Positions 34,348 through 44,060 of a DNA stretch of 64,000 bases are shown here, piece after piece. The notes beneath the pieces were generated by a model that had not been told where the DNA came from, made no database searches, and was given only the letters and a program-made list of their open reading frames with translations. A program made the translations under genes and the position numbers. Source of the stretch: Bacteroidales bacterium (lineage in GTDB: Bacteria > Bacteroidota > Bacteroidia > Bacteroidales > UBA932); contig JAFZOK010000039.1 in NCBI GenBank assembly GCA_017550655.1, positions 1 to 64,000 on the forward strand, read 5' to 3'. Each line of letters opens with the position of its first letter. Within the stretch, counting starts at the first letter, position 1.

Positions 34348-35622
34348 CTAATAGAATACCAGGCGGCTCATGCGGTCCCGGACAAGAATCTGGCGGGAAA
34401 CTTCAAGAATATCTTCAGATGTAACGCTCTCTATCTCGGAGCGGATCTGCTCGATGGAGGTTACGTTGCCGGTAAGAAGCAGGCTCTTGCCTATGGTAAG
34501 GCTTCTTGCCTCCGCGTTGTCTCCGGAAATGGAAAGCTGGCCTATCATCTGCTTCTTGGCGGCAGAGAGCACACGTGGGGTAAGCGGTTCATCCACAAAT
34601 CTCTGGAGTTCCTTCCACATCAGGCGCATACACTTGTCCAGATACTTCTTGTCGCACCCGAAGTAGATGCAGAAAATGCCGGTGTCCTTGTAGGAAACCA
34701 CGCTTGCATCTATGTGATAGACAAGGGCGTGCTTTTCCCTCAACGATAAACTCAGGCGGGAGTTGGACGCCGGGCCTCCGAGCATGTTTGTAATCAGCGA
34801 CAGGGCCGCCCTCTTCCTTCTCTCGTAGTAGGAGAATGCCGTGCATCCCACAATGCAGTGGGCCTGGCGGAGCTTGCGGTCCTCGCACCTGTCGAATTTC
34901 TTGCCCTCAATGAAAATTGCCTTGTTCTCCCCTTCTCCGTCCAGCCTCTTCAGGGCAAACTGGCGGCTTGTCGAAGGAAGCTTTCCATAGGAAGTGCAGA
35001 GAGTGGCTCCGGGACTCCACTTTTCCAGTTCCTTCTGCAAAATCGACATAATCTCCTTCTCCTCAAAGTTTCCTGCAACGGAAAGAGTCATATTGCCCGG
35101 AAGGAAAAACCTGTCGCGGCTTTTCTTGAGTATTGCAGGGGTTATCGGCTCAAGGGTTTTCTTGTCGCCGAGTATGGAATATCCCAGAGGAGTGCCTTCA
35201 AAAAGCTCTCCCTCAAAATTGTCGAACAGCAGTTCAGACGGGGAATCCTGATAGGTTATGATTTCGTCATAGACCACTTCCTTCTCCTTCTTGAGCTCTT
35301 CCAGCGGGAAAGACGAGGCGAATGCAACCTCGAAAACCAGTCCGGCCGCCTTCCTGATATCCTCCTTCAACGTGGTGGAATACAACACTATGCGTTCCTT
35401 GGTAGTAAAGGCGTTCAGGTCTCCGCCCACCTTTTCCAGATAACTGGAAATGTTCACGGAAGAGCGGTTGGGAGTTCCCTTGAAAAGCATGTGCTCGGTA
35501 AGATGGGCCAGGCCGTTGAACTTCGGGTCCTCGTCACGAGTTCCCATACCTATGCTGAGTATGCAGTATGCAACTGGAGAATTTGTCTTTGTGAAAGCAA
35601 ACAGCAACGAATCTTTCTTCAT
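34348..35622 (-). CDS. M16-family zinc peptidase (processing-protease-like)
   Basis: 424 residues, one M16 peptidase unit with both halves. The inverted zinc motif HxxEH is HLTEH (40-44), with the third ligand expected in the KEKEVVYDEI segment near residue 115-120. The C-terminal half has NMLGGPASNSRLSLSLREKHALVY, the substrate-binding element. No signal peptide, so probably cytoplasmic. Divergent from dnaX with 80 bases between them; leads a unit with the O-methyltransferase. Confidence 0.92.
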   Translation of the reverse strand: MKKDSLLFAFTKTNSPVAYCILSIGMGTRDEDPKFNGLAHLTEHMLFKGTPNRSSVNISSYLEKVGGDLNAFTTKERIVLYSTTLKEDIRKAAGLVFEVAFASSFPLEELKKEKEVVYDEIITYQDSPSELLFDNFEGELFEGTPLGYSILGDKKTLEPITPAILKKSRDRFFLPGNMTLSVAGNFEEKEIMSILQKELEKWSPGATLCTSYGKLPSTSRQFALKRLDGEGENKAIFIEGKKFDRCEDRKLRQAHCIVGCTAFSYYERRKRAALSLITNMLGGPASNSRLSLSLREKHALVYHIDASVVSYKDTGIFCIYFGCDKKYLDKCMRLMWKELQRFVDEPLTPRVLSAAKKQMIGQLSISGDNAEARSLTIGKSLLLTGNVTSIEQIRSEIESVTSEDILEVSRQILVRDRMSRLVFY

Positions 35623-35659
35623 CTGAGGGGTATATGGTGATACTTCTTTTTAAGGATGG

Positions 35660-35667
35660 CAAAAATA
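35660..35667 (-). promoter_or_regulatory. -7 element upstream of the M16 peptidase gene
   Basis: TATTTTTG on the minus strand, 37 bases before the start codon. No consensus -33. Confidence 0.4.
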
Positions 35668-35689
35668 GAAATAATTATCGGTTTTTTCC

Positions 35690-35697
35690 TAAATTTG
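35690..35697 (+). promoter_or_regulatory. -7 element abutting the dnaX start
   Basis: TAAATTTG ends 5 bases before the dnaX ATG at 35703. Normal spacing would place the transcript start at or within 2 bases of the ATG. Confidence 0.55.
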
Positions 35698-35702
35698 TGG
35701 CT

Positions 35703-37721
35703 ATGGAAAAATTCATAGTATCGGCACGAAAATACCGTCCCGCAACATTCGGGACACTTATCGGTCAGGACAGCATAGCCACAACTCTCAAGAACTCAAT
35801 CAAGAGAGGACAGCTGGCACACGCATATCTTTTCTGCGGACCTAGAGGTGTAGGTAAAACCACCACCGCCAGGATATTCGCCAAGATTATCAACTGCATG
35901 AATCCGGGCGAGGATATGGAGCCTTGCGGGCAGTGCGAGAGCTGCAAATCCTTTGAGGAAGGCCGCTCCTACTGCATACACGAGCTGGATGCCGCCTCCA
36001 ACAACTCCGTGGACGACATCCGCGCCCTGACGGAGAAAGTGATGATTCCGCCTCAGATTGGAAAATACAGCGTGTATATCATAGACGAGGTCCACATGCT
36101 CTCAACCAGCGCGTTCAACGCCTTCCTGAAGACTCTGGAAGAACCGCCCGCACACGCCATCTTCATCCTCGCCACCACGGAAAAGCACAAGATAATCCCG
36201 ACCATCCTCAGCCGGTGCCAGGTATATGATTTCAACCGCATCAGCATTCCGGATATCGTCAAGAACCTGAGAATGATAGCCCAGAAGGAAGAGGTAACCA
36301 TAGATGACGGCTCCCTCCACGTGATAGCCGAAAAGGCGGACGGGGCGATGAGAGACGCCCTTACCCTGTTCGACCAGGTAGTGGCCTATTGCGGAAGCAC
36401 GGTGGATTACGCCTCCGTGATAAAGAACCTTAATGTACTTGACTACGAATATTATTTCAAGCTCATCGATAACTCTCTGGAAGGAAGGTTCGCCGATTCC
36501 CTTGTGCTCTTTGACGAAGTGCTTTCCAAGGGATTCAACGCCCTGTATTTTGTGGGAGGCCTTGGCAACCACCTGCGCAACCTGCTGATCTGCAGGGAAA
36601 CCGCTTCAGCAAAACTGCTGGAGGTATCTCCACAGCTTGAAGCAGAATACCAGAGGCAGAGTGCAAGATGCCCTCTGAAATTCCTGTTCAAGTCTTTGGC
36701 TATAACCGAAAAATGCGAGAGCGACTATGCCCGCAGCAACAACCAGAGGCTTCTTGTAGAGTTTATGCTCGTAAGGATGAGCCAGCTACTGGAACCGGCA
36801 GCCCGCCCAGCCCCGGCAGAAAGGCCGGCAGAACCAGTTCCTGCTCCAGCGCCTGCACCAAAGCCAGAGCCGAAACCGGAACCGGTACAAGCACCCGCTC
36901 CTGAACCGGAACCTCAGCCAGAACCCGTGAAACCGGCCGAACCAGCTCCAGAGCCAGAGCCTCAGCCGGAACCTGTTAAACCAGTTGAGCCTGAGCCTGC
37001 TCCTGAGCAAGAAAAACCGGCTGAACCGGAGCCTGAGAAGCCAACAGAACCGGAGAAACCTGCTGAACCAGAACCTGCACCAGAAGCAGCATCCTTGTTC
37101 AGCGAACCGGAAAAACCGGAAGAGAAGCCGGCAGAGCCCGAGTCAACGCCAGAGGCAGAGAAGCCTGCAGAGCCAGAGCCTTCTCCTGCACTTGAACCTG
37201 TCGCTGAGCAAAAACCTGAACCTGAAAAACCTGCACCTGCATTTGCTCCGGGCCTGAGCATCAGCGGCCTGATGAACGAGAAGAAGGAAGAAGAGCCTGC
37301 GGAAAAGAAACCGCTGGACTTTATGGGGCCGTCCACAGGAAAGCCTGTATCCCAGGAAGGCGTAAACGCAGCCTGGAACAGGATGGTGGCAATGTACGAG
37401 CAGAAGAACCCTAAGCTGGTGCGCTTCATCGCGATGCTCAAGGAAGCCCATCCGGCCTTTGACCAGGAAAGCGGCACAATCTCCTTCTGCGTAAGCAACT
37501 CCAGCCAGAAAGCCTGGATAGAGCAGCAGACAGGAAACCAAATGGCAGCATTTTTGAGAAAGGTTCTTGAAAACGAAAACGTGAAGCTGGCCGTCAAGAT
37601 CAAGAGCAGGGAAGACATCGTAAAGAAGATGTACATGCCTCAGGACAAGGACAGATACCTCACGGAAACCAACCCGGAATTTGCCCAACTGAAGAAAGAT
37701 ATGGGCGCAGAACTCAAGTGA
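35703..37721 (+). CDS. dnaX: DNA polymerase III subunits gamma/tau
   Basis: 672 residues. Clamp-loader ATPase: Walker A GPRGVGKT (46-53), zinc-binding cysteines between residues 66 and 82 (CMNP...CGQCESC), Walker B IIDEVHML, and SRC in LSRCQVYDF. Residues about 365-515 are a long Pro/Glu/Ala-rich linker, then a C-terminal tau-like domain. I start at 35703; the frame runs open to 35634 but the family begins at [13 protein letters not shown]. The role is loading the sliding clamp and coupling the replisome. lptB follows after one base. Confidence 0.94.
   Translation: MEKFIVSARKYRPATFGTLIGQDSIATTLKNSIKRGQLAHAYLFCGPRGVGKTTTARIFAKIINCMNPGEDMEPCGQCESCKSFEEGRSYCIHELDAASNNSVDDIRALTEKVMIPPQIGKYSVYIIDEVHMLSTSAFNAFLKTLEEPPAHAIFILATTEKHKIIPTILSRCQVYDFNRISIPDIVKNLRMIAQKEEVTIDDGSLHVIAEKADGAMRDALTLFDQVVAYCGSTVDYASVIKNLNVLDYEYYFKLIDNSLEGRFADSLVLFDEVLSKGFNALYFVGGLGNHLRNLLICRETASAKLLEVSPQLEAEYQRQSARCPLKFLFKSLAITEKCESDYARSNNQRLLVEFMLVRMSQLLEPAARPAPAERPAEPVPAPAPAPKPEPKPEPVQAPAPEPEPQPEPVKPAEPAPEPEPQPEPVKPVEPEPAPEQEKPAEPEPEKPTEPEKPAEPEPAPEAASLFSEPEKPEEKPAEPESTPEAEKPAEPEPSPALEPVAEQKPEPEKPAPAFAPGLSISGLMNEKKEEEPAEKKPLDFMGPSTGKPVSQEGVNAAWNRMVAMYEQKNPKLVRFIAMLKEAHPAFDQESGTISFCVSNSSQKAWIEQQTGNQMAAFLRKVLENENVKLAVKIKSREDIVKKMYMPQDKDRYLTETNPEFAQLKKDMGAELK
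36797..37240 (+). repeat. Degenerate coding repeat for a Pro/Glu/Ala linker in DnaX
   Basis: About 150 codons of [29 protein letters not shown] and EKPAEPEP type with strong internal repetition in DNA (CCGGAACCTGAGCC variants). It separates the ATPase core from the C-terminal domain. Confidence 0.75.
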
Positions 37722-37722
37722 T

Positions 37723-38475
37723 ATGAGATTACGTTGCGAAAACCTTGTTAAGAAATACGGCCCGAGAACCGTGGTGAACAATGTCTCCTATGACGTGGAG
37801 CAGGGAGAAATCGTTGGTCTGCTGGGCCCTAACGGAGCCGGCAAGACCACCAGTTTCTATATGGTAACCGGCCTGGTAAAGCCAAACGGCGGAAAAATCT
37901 TCCTGGACGAAGAGGAAATCACGGACCTTCCTATGTACCGCAGGGCCCAGAAGGGCCTAGGCTACCTGGCGCAGGAAGCGTCAGTTTTCCGCAAGCTCAG
38001 CGTGGAAGACAACATCAATGCCGTAATGGAGCTCAGCGATATACCGGCTGCAGAGAGGAAGGACCGCCTGGAAATGCTCATCGAGGAGTTTACCCTCCAG
38101 AAAGTGAGGAAGAGCTACGGAATCCAGCTCTCAGGAGGAGAAAGAAGAAGATGCGAGATAGCCAGGGCACTGGCAATCAACCCAAAGTTCATCCTTCTGG
38201 ACGAGCCGTTTGCGGGCGTTGACCCGATTGCCGTGGAAGACATCCAGCACATCATTGCAAAGCTCAAGAAGAAGAACATCGGAATCATAATCACGGACCA
38301 CAACGTCCACGAAACCCTGGCCATCACAGACAGGGCCTACCTGCTTTTCGAGGGAAGAATACTCTACAGCGGCACTCCGGAGGAACTTGCAGCCAATCCG
38401 GACGCCAGGAAGAAATACCTCGGAAGCAACTTCGACCTCCGCAAGGCAAAGCTCAGCGTAAGGGAGGACGAATAG
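37723..38475 (+). CDS. lptB: LPS export ABC transporter ATPase LptB
   Basis: 250 residues. Walker [11 protein letters not shown] (Lys41), Q-loop [15 protein letters not shown], signature [15 protein letters not shown] near residue 138, Walker [15 protein letters not shown]-loop ITDHNV. The [10 protein letters not shown] and [12 protein letters not shown] strings are typical of LptB, which powers LPS transport with LptFG. lptFG are not in the window. It starts one base after dnaX and ends at a terminator. Confidence 0.93.
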   Translation: MRLRCENLVKKYGPRTVVNNVSYDVEQGEIVGLLGPNGAGKTTSFYMVTGLVKPNGGKIFLDEEEITDLPMYRRAQKGLGYLAQEASVFRKLSVEDNINAVMELSDIPAAERKDRLEMLIEEFTLQKVRKSYGIQLSGGERRRCEIARALAINPKFILLDEPFAGVDPIAVEDIQHIIAKLKKKNIGIIITDHNVHETLAITDRAYLLFEGRILYSGTPEELAANPDARKKYLGSNFDLRKAKLSVREDE

Positions 38476-38534
38476 CCCGTTCCGCAGAGTGCCTTGCGCA
38501 CTTAAACCATCGCTGAAATAGCGTTTTAAGCCCA

Positions 38535-38567
38535 TACCCCGTCTTATGAACAAAGGCGGGGTTTTTA
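38535..38567 (+). terminator. Rho-independent terminator after lptB
   Basis: Stem ACCCCG(T)C / G(G)CGGGGT with an A/T-rich loop and a TTTTTATT tail. Separates the dnaX-lptB unit from the dcw cluster. Confidence 0.75.
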
Positions 38568-38582
38568 TTGTTGATAACTTTT

Positions 38583-38618
38583 TGGGAGAAAAGTGGAAGA
38601 GAGTGGGAGAAAGTGGGA
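38583..38618 (+). promoter_or_regulatory. Probable MraZ operator: TGGG repeats at 10-bp steps
   Basis: TGGG/TGGA occur at 38583, 38594, 38604 and 38614, spaced 11, 10 and 10 bp and separated by purine tracts (GAGAG, GAAAG). This is the known MraZ target form, three TGGGN boxes on the same face of the helix. It lies just upstream of the -7 box of mraZ, where binding would block RNA polymerase. Confidence 0.75.
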
Positions 38619-38627
38619 AAGAATTCT

Positions 38628-38635
38628 TATTTTTG
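38628..38635 (+). promoter_or_regulatory. -7 element of the dcw cluster promoter
   Basis: TATTTTTG, 35 bases before the mraZ ATG. The -33 position falls on the TGGG repeat at 38604 and has no TTTG. Confidence 0.55.
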
Positions 38636-38670
38636 CAATCGGGTACAGAAGCCCCCAAAAAGACTTGAAA

Positions 38671-39126
38671 ATGGTAAAATTCATAGGAGAATACGTTGCG
38701 AAGCTGGACGAGAAGGGCAGAGTGGTGGTTCCCGCAGCCTTCAAGAACATTGTCGGAAAGCACTCCCAGGGCGGAGAGGTTTCCTTCGTGATCAAGAAGG
38801 ACCTGTTTGCCAACTGCCTGAATATGTTCACTTACGAGCAGTGGGACCAGGAGAGCGAGCAGTTGCGAAGCCGCCTGAACCTCTTCAGGAGGGAGGATAA
38901 CGCCTGGTATCGCGAATATATGATGGACCGCGCCCTTGTGACTCTGGACCAGAAGGTTGGAAGGATTATCATCCCGAAGAACCTGCTGGCGAAGATTGGC
39001 GTGGACAAGGAAATCGTGTTCTCCGGCAATGATTTCAAGATCGAGATTTGGGCAAAGGAGAACTTTGGAGCGGGAAGAATGAGCGAAGATGACTTTACAT
39101 CACTGACAGAGAAACTCCTGGGATAA
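38671..39126 (+). CDS. mraZ: Transcriptional regulator MraZ
   Basis: 151 residues, two tandem AbrB/SpoVT-like (SWIM) motifs: KLDEKGRVVVPAAFKNIVG at the N-terminus and TLDQKVGRIIIPKNLLAKIG in the second half, the MraZ signature (DxKGRxxxP). MraZ forms a ring and represses its own dcw promoter. I start at MVKFIGEY (38671); the frame extends to 38593 but that part covers the -7 box. First gene of the dcw cluster, 5 bases before rsmH. Confidence 0.94.
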   Translation: MVKFIGEYVAKLDEKGRVVVPAAFKNIVGKHSQGGEVSFVIKKDLFANCLNMFTYEQWDQESEQLRSRLNLFRREDNAWYREYMMDRALVTLDQKVGRIIIPKNLLAKIGVDKEIVFSGNDFKIEIWAKENFGAGRMSEDDFTSLTEKLLG

Positions 39127-39131
39127 AACTT

Positions 39132-40004
39132 ATGTACCACAAAAGCGTACTGCTGGCTGAAAGTGTGGATGCCTTGGGCATAGAGGGGAAAAGGGACGGT
39201 GTCTTTGTTGATGCCACCTTCGGAGGAGGAGGACACAGCAGGGAAATCCTGGCAAGACTTGGAGAGAAGGGACGGCTGATAGTGTTTGACCAGGATGAGG
39301 ATGCGCTGGCGAATGCGGCTGAAGACAAGAGGATTACAAAGATACGGAGCAACTTCCGGTTTCTGGAAAACTATATCAGATATCTTGGCGTGGGGGCGGT
39401 AGACGGGGTAATTGCAGACCTTGGGGTCTCTTCCCATCAGTTTGACACTGCGGAAAGAGGCTTCTCATACAGGTTTGATGCCCCGCTGGATATGAGGATG
39501 AACACTCTGGCGGAACTGGACGCCGCCCAGGTGGTGAACGGCTACAGCCAGGAGGCCCTGGCAAAGATTTTCAGAGACTACGGAGAAGTGGACGGAGCGG
39601 GAAAAGTCGCCTCGGCGATCGTTTCCGCAAGGGCAGGCAGGAAGATTGAGACCACCGGAGACCTGAGAGAAGCCCTCTCCAGGTTCTTCAACGCCCAATC
39701 GGAGAGGAAATTTCTGGGAAAAGTGTTCCAGGCCCTGAGAATCGAGGTAAACCGCGAGATGCGGGCCCTGGAAGACCTGCTGGAAGGCTGCCTGAACACT
39801 CTGGGCAGCGGGGGAAGGCTGAGCGTGATCACCTACCACTCCCTGGAAGACAGGATAGTGAAGAATTTCCTCCGCGACCGTAAAGCGGACGGAACCTTCG
39901 AGATCATCTCCCGCAAACCTATCCTCCCTTCGGAAGAAGAGATTGAGGCTAACCCGAGAAGCCGCAGCGCAAAGCTCCGCATCGGACAGAGAAAAAGAAA
40001 CTAA
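39132..40004 (+). CDS. rsmH: 16S rRNA cytosine-1402 N4-methyltransferase RsmH
   Basis: 290 residues. SAM motif DATFGGGGHSREIL (27-40), IADLGVSSHQFDTAERGFSY, DMRMN, GDLREALSR-type helical domain and the C-terminal VITYHSLEDRIVKNF and SRSAKLRIGQR, all diagnostic for RsmH (MraW). It methylates C1402 in the 30S P site. Placed as usual between mraZ and ftsL. Confidence 0.96.
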   Translation: MYHKSVLLAESVDALGIEGKRDGVFVDATFGGGGHSREILARLGEKGRLIVFDQDEDALANAAEDKRITKIRSNFRFLENYIRYLGVGAVDGVIADLGVSSHQFDTAERGFSYRFDAPLDMRMNTLAELDAAQVVNGYSQEALAKIFRDYGEVDGAGKVASAIVSARAGRKIETTGDLREALSRFFNAQSERKFLGKVFQALRIEVNREMRALEDLLEGCLNTLGSGGRLSVITYHSLEDRIVKNFLRDRKADGTFEIISRKPILPSEEEIEANPRSRSAKLRIGQRKRN

Positions 40005-40005
40005 G

Positions 40006-40353
40006 ATGGCAAAGAGAAAATTCGACATAAGAAACGACCTTCTGGGCGGACAGTTCCTGACTCGCAGGCAGCTGGCCGGACAGTGGGTTTTCATTCTCTA
40101 CATCTTTGTGCTGATTTTCCTCTACATAACCCTGAACCTTGCCGTAATCAACACCCAGAAGGCTTCCAGCCGCAATTCCAGGGAGTTGAAAAACCTCAAG
40201 GCAGACTACACCAGCAAGGAGGCCAAGCTCCAGGCCCAGAGCAGCCGCAGCGAGATTACACTCCGTCTGCAGCAGAGCGGTTCCACGCTGAAGAGCTCCA
40301 CCGAGCCGGCTTTCAGGGTAAAGAAATATGACTCTGGAACGGAAGGATTCTAA
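40006..40353 (+). CDS. ftsL: FtsL-like cell division protein
   Basis: 115 residues from the ATG at 40006, one base after the rsmH stop. A short basic cytoplasmic part, one TM (about residues 27-47, WVFILYIFVLIFLYITLNLAVI), then a periplasmic coiled coil with heptad-like spacing (LKNLKADYTSKEAKLQAQ). Sequence identity in FtsL is always low; topology, size and position between rsmH and ftsI make the call. It would form the FtsQLB-type complex with FtsQ. Confidence 0.82.
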   Translation: MAKRKFDIRNDLLGGQFLTRRQLAGQWVFILYIFVLIFLYITLNLAVINTQKASSRNSRELKNLKADYTSKEAKLQAQSSRSEITLRLQQSGSTLKSSTEPAFRVKKYDSGTEGF

Positions 40354-40355
40354 GT

Positions 40356-42494
40356 ATGAGTGGCGGTATGGAAACAATCGAGAAATACAAACTGATCTTC
40401 AAGCGCTCCTCCAGAGTCTACCAGATTCTTATTCTGATAGCCCTGATTGTGATCGGGAGGATCGTTGTTGTCCAGTATTTCAAGAAGGACATCAAATCCG
40501 GAGACAAGATTGCCTACAGGGTAAAGCAGACGGAACCTGTCCGCGGAGACATACTTGCCAAGGACGGAAGGCTTCTGGCCAGCAGCATCCCGTACTACAA
40601 GATATATATGGACTGCACCGTCAGCGAGAAAGATACCTTTAACAAGTATATCGACGGCCTGAGCAAATCCCTCGCAGACTTCTTCAAGGACAAGACCGCA
40701 GCCCAGTACAAGAAACTCATTGTGGACGGAAGGGAGAACGGAAAGAGATACCTCAAGATCAACAGGAGGCTTCTGGACTACTCTGAACTGGCCCAGGTAA
40801 AGCAGTTCCCGCTGTTTGAAAAGGGCGGAAACAACGGAGGTATCATCGTTGAGGAAGAATACAGGAGAAAAAATCCTTACGGCAGAACCGCTTACAGAAC
40901 CATCGGCTTCATAAACTCTCTGGGCGTTGGAACCGGCATCGAGGGCAGCTGGGACTATTACCTGAAGGGAAGGCCGGGAAAGCAGACCTACCAGAGGCTG
41001 ACCGGCGGAGAGTGGGTTCCAATCAATTCCGAGCAGAATGTGGCTCCGGAAGACGGCTACAGCATCCGCACCACCCTGGACATAGACCTTCAGGAGGCCG
41101 TTGAGGAGGCTCTGAAAGAGCAGCTCGGCAAGGGATACAACGTGGAGGGAGCAACCGCCGTGGTTATGGAAAGGCGCACGGGAGCCATACGCGCCATTGC
41201 AAACCTCAAGAACGACGGCAAGGGCGGATTCGACGAGTCCCTCAACTATGCCGTTGGCCAGGCCACGGAACCGGGCAGCGTGCTCAAGCTCGTGACACTG
41301 GTGGCCGTGCTGGAAGACGGGAAGGAAACCCTGGAATCCATTGTGGACGGAGGCGGCGGAACCTGGACCTATATGGGCCAGAAGGTTACGGACAGCCACG
41401 CCGTGGGAGTGCAGACGGTAAAGGGAGCGTTCGCCCACTCTTCCAACGTCTGCTTTGCAAAACTGGCCACACGCAACTACGAGAAGAACCCTAAGGAGTT
41501 TGTTAACCGTATCCAGAACATGAAACTGGGAGAAAAGTTCCGCCTGGACATCCAGGGAGAGGGCAACGCCGTCATCCACTCTCCGGACTGGGAAGGCTGG
41601 ACTCCGGGACTTCTGGCATCTATGGGATTCGGCTACGGACTGCTTATCACCCCGCTCCACACCCTTACCTTCTACAACGCCATCGCCAACGACGGACGTA
41701 TGATGAAGCCTTACTTCATAGAAGGCTACGAAAAAGACGGCAAGGTCATCAAGACCTTCAAGCCGCAGGAAATAAGCGGATCCATCTGCAGCAAGAGGAC
41801 CGCCGAGCAGGCAAGGGAAGCCCTCAGGGCCGTTGTAACAGACGGTACCGGAAAGATGATGCGCAACGAGCCTTTCCACATCAGCGGAAAGACCGGAACC
41901 GCCAGAATCGCATTCGACGGCGGCGGATATGAAAGAGGCGGAATGAGAAGGTACCAGGCAACGTTCTGCGGATTTTTCCCGAGCGAGAACCCTGAATACT
42001 CGGTGATTGTAGTGCTTTACTCCGGAAAGACTGCCGGCAACTTCTACGGAGCAACCCTGGCCGGACCTCCTTTCCTGAGAATTGCGAGGTTCATCTACGC
42101 CAACACTCCGCACTGGAACGAGAAACTGGACGGAAGCCAGAAGGGCAACCGCCGCTCCAACCCTGATATGGCCGCGGGAATGGGAGAAGCCAGCAAGACC
42201 GTGCTGAAGAATGTCCCTACCACAAACAGCAGGGATATAGCCTCGGCGATTGGAGGAAACAGATGGGTGGCCTTCTCCTCGGACACCAACGCAGTGACAG
42301 CGGAGAGCATAACGATTGAAAGAGACTCGCTGGCAAGCGTAAAGGGAATGGGGCTCAAGGACGCTCTCTACATCCTTGAGAACCAGGGATTCAAGGTTGA
42401 ATTCAGCGGACACGGAAGAGTCAGGGAACAGTCTCCGGCTCCCGGCACCGCGGTAGAGAAAGGACAGGTTGTGCATTTGACATTGGGAAACTAG
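40356..42494 (+). CDS. ftsI: Penicillin-binding protein 2 type transpeptidase FtsI, with PASTA domain
   Basis: 712 residues. One N-terminal TM (about 22-45), a pedestal domain (PVRGDILAKDGRLLASS), then the transpeptidase with SVLK (catalytic Ser308), SSN (near 363) and KTGTA (512-516). The last ~60 residues form one PASTA-like domain (MGLKDALYILENQGFKV...SPAPGTAVEKGQVVHLTL). Essential septal peptidoglycan cross-linker and beta-lactam target. A start at the second Met (40368) is equally possible. Sixteen bases before murE. Confidence 0.95.
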   Translation: MSGGMETIEKYKLIFKRSSRVYQILILIALIVIGRIVVVQYFKKDIKSGDKIAYRVKQTEPVRGDILAKDGRLLASSIPYYKIYMDCTVSEKDTFNKYIDGLSKSLADFFKDKTAAQYKKLIVDGRENGKRYLKINRRLLDYSELAQVKQFPLFEKGGNNGGIIVEEEYRRKNPYGRTAYRTIGFINSLGVGTGIEGSWDYYLKGRPGKQTYQRLTGGEWVPINSEQNVAPEDGYSIRTTLDIDLQEAVEEALKEQLGKGYNVEGATAVVMERRTGAIRAIANLKNDGKGGFDESLNYAVGQATEPGSVLKLVTLVAVLEDGKETLESIVDGGGGTWTYMGQKVTDSHAVGVQTVKGAFAHSSNVCFAKLATRNYEKNPKEFVNRIQNMKLGEKFRLDIQGEGNAVIHSPDWEGWTPGLLASMGFGYGLLITPLHTLTFYNAIANDGRMMKPYFIEGYEKDGKVIKTFKPQEISGSICSKRTAEQAREALRAVVTDGTGKMMRNEPFHISGKTGTARIAFDGGGYERGGMRRYQATFCGFFPSENPEYSVIVVLYSGKTAGNFYGATLAGPPFLRIARFIYANTPHWNEKLDGSQKGNRRSNPDMAAGMGEASKTVLKNVPTTNSRDIASAIGGNRWVAFSSDTNAVTAESITIERDSLASVKGMGLKDALYILENQGFKVEFSGHGRVREQSPAPGTAVEKGQVVHLTLGN

Positions 42495-42509
42495 AAACAA
42501 CGCGATAAG

Positions 42510-44042
42510 ATGAGATTAGGTCAATTACTGAAGGGAATAAGGATTATCCGGGAGTTCCAGGGAAGAGAAGAAATCTCCCCGGACACCGCCATGTTCTCCG
42601 TAGTCAGCAGCCACGATGTCAAAAGCATTAGCGCAGACTCCCGCAAATGCTCCCGCGGCAGCCTTTTCATTGCCGTAAGGGGAGCCGCCGCTGACGGAGG
42701 CAAATACATCCGCGATGCCATTGAAAGAGGCGCGCAGTACATTGTGTGCGAGAACATTCCTGAAGACGAGGAAGCCCCTATCCGCAGTGGAGACCGGGAT
42801 CTTGTCACATACGTTATAGTAAAGAGCAGCCGCGAGGCGGAGGCCAAGATTGCAGTAAACAATTTCTGCAACCCTTCCGCAAAGCTGAAGCTCATCGGAG
42901 TGACGGGCACCAACGGAAAGACCTCCATCGCGACACTGCTCTACAACACATTCACCGCCCTCGGATACAAGTGCGGCCTGCTTAGCACCATAGCAAACTA
43001 TGTGGGAAGCGAGAAGTACCCTACCATCAACACCACTCCCGGTCCTCTGGAACTGAACAAGCTTCTTGACCAGATGGTTACTGAAGGCTGCCAGTATTGC
43101 TTCATGGAGGTAAGCTCCCACGCCATAGACCAGGAGAGAATTACGGGAGTGAAGTTTGCCGGCGGCATCTTCACCAACCTGACTCACGACCACCTGGACT
43201 ATCACAAGACATTCGAGAACTACCGCAACTGCAAGAAGGCGTTCTTCGACAGCCTCGCCCCGGATGCGTTCGCCCTCACCAACATAGACGACCGCAACGG
43301 AGAGTTCATGGTACAGAACACCAGAGCCCAGGTTCACACCTACTCCACCCGCAACATCGCCGATTTCAAGACCAGGATAATCGAGCAGAGCATAGACGGT
43401 ATGCAGCTGAATATCAACGGCACGGAGGTATGGTGCAACTTCATCGGCGAATATAATGCGGAGAACCTCACCGCCATTTACGGCACGGCCATCCTGCTTG
43501 GAGCCCCTCACGACGAGGTGGTAAAGATCATGAGCACCTTGCGCAGCGTAAACGGACGTCTGGAATATTTCAAGGGAGACGACGGCATTATCGCGGCAGT
43601 GGACTATGCCCATACTCCTGACGCCCTGGAGAATGTACTTAAAACCCTCAAGGCCCTCAAGCCTAAGGGAGGCCTTATCTGCGTCTTCGGCTGCGGAGGA
43701 GACCGCGACAGGACCAAGCGACCTAAGATGGGAGCCATTGCCGGAATGTACTCGGACCGCATCTTCGTTACCAGCGACAACCCGAGAACGGAAGACCCGA
43801 TGGCCATCATAGACAACATCAAGGCCGGAATGGATGCAGACTCCGTCCTCAAGGCCAAGTTCATTCCGGACCGCATCCAGGCAATCCAGAACGCGGTTAT
43901 GACCGCCCCTCCGGATTCCATAATACTGGTTGCCGGCAAGGGACACGAGGACTATCAGATAATCGGCACTGAAAAGCGCCACATGGATGACAAGGAAACC
44001 GTAAAGGAAGCCTTCAGGCTCCGCGAATACGGCAGACAATAA
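42510..44042 (+). CDS. murE: UDP-MurNAc-L-Ala-D-Glu: meso-diaminopimelate ligase
   Basis: 510 residues. ATP loop GVTGTNGKTS near 131-140, TTPGPLELN, HDHLDYHKTFENY, FGCGGDRDRTKRPKM, and the DNPR motif (SDNPRTEDP, near residue 423), which selects meso-diaminopimelate over lysine. It adds the third residue of the peptidoglycan stem peptide in the cytoplasm. This predicts DAP-type peptidoglycan. murF is not in the cluster. Confidence 0.96.
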   Translation: MRLGQLLKGIRIIREFQGREEISPDTAMFSVVSSHDVKSISADSRKCSRGSLFIAVRGAAADGGKYIRDAIERGAQYIVCENIPEDEEAPIRSGDRDLVTYVIVKSSREAEAKIAVNNFCNPSAKLKLIGVTGTNGKTSIATLLYNTFTALGYKCGLLSTIANYVGSEKYPTINTTPGPLELNKLLDQMVTEGCQYCFMEVSSHAIDQERITGVKFAGGIFTNLTHDHLDYHKTFENYRNCKKAFFDSLAPDAFALTNIDDRNGEFMVQNTRAQVHTYSTRNIADFKTRIIEQSIDGMQLNINGTEVWCNFIGEYNAENLTAIYGTAILLGAPHDEVVKIMSTLRSVNGRLEYFKGDDGIIAAVDYAHTPDALENVLKTLKALKPKGGLICVFGCGGDRDRTKRPKMGAIAGMYSDRIFVTSDNPRTEDPMAIIDNIKAGMDADSVLKAKFIPDRIQAIQNAVMTAPPDSIILVAGKGHEDYQIIGTEKRHMDDKETVKEAFRLREYGRQ

Positions 44043-44060
44043 AACAGAGAGAGCAAGATT

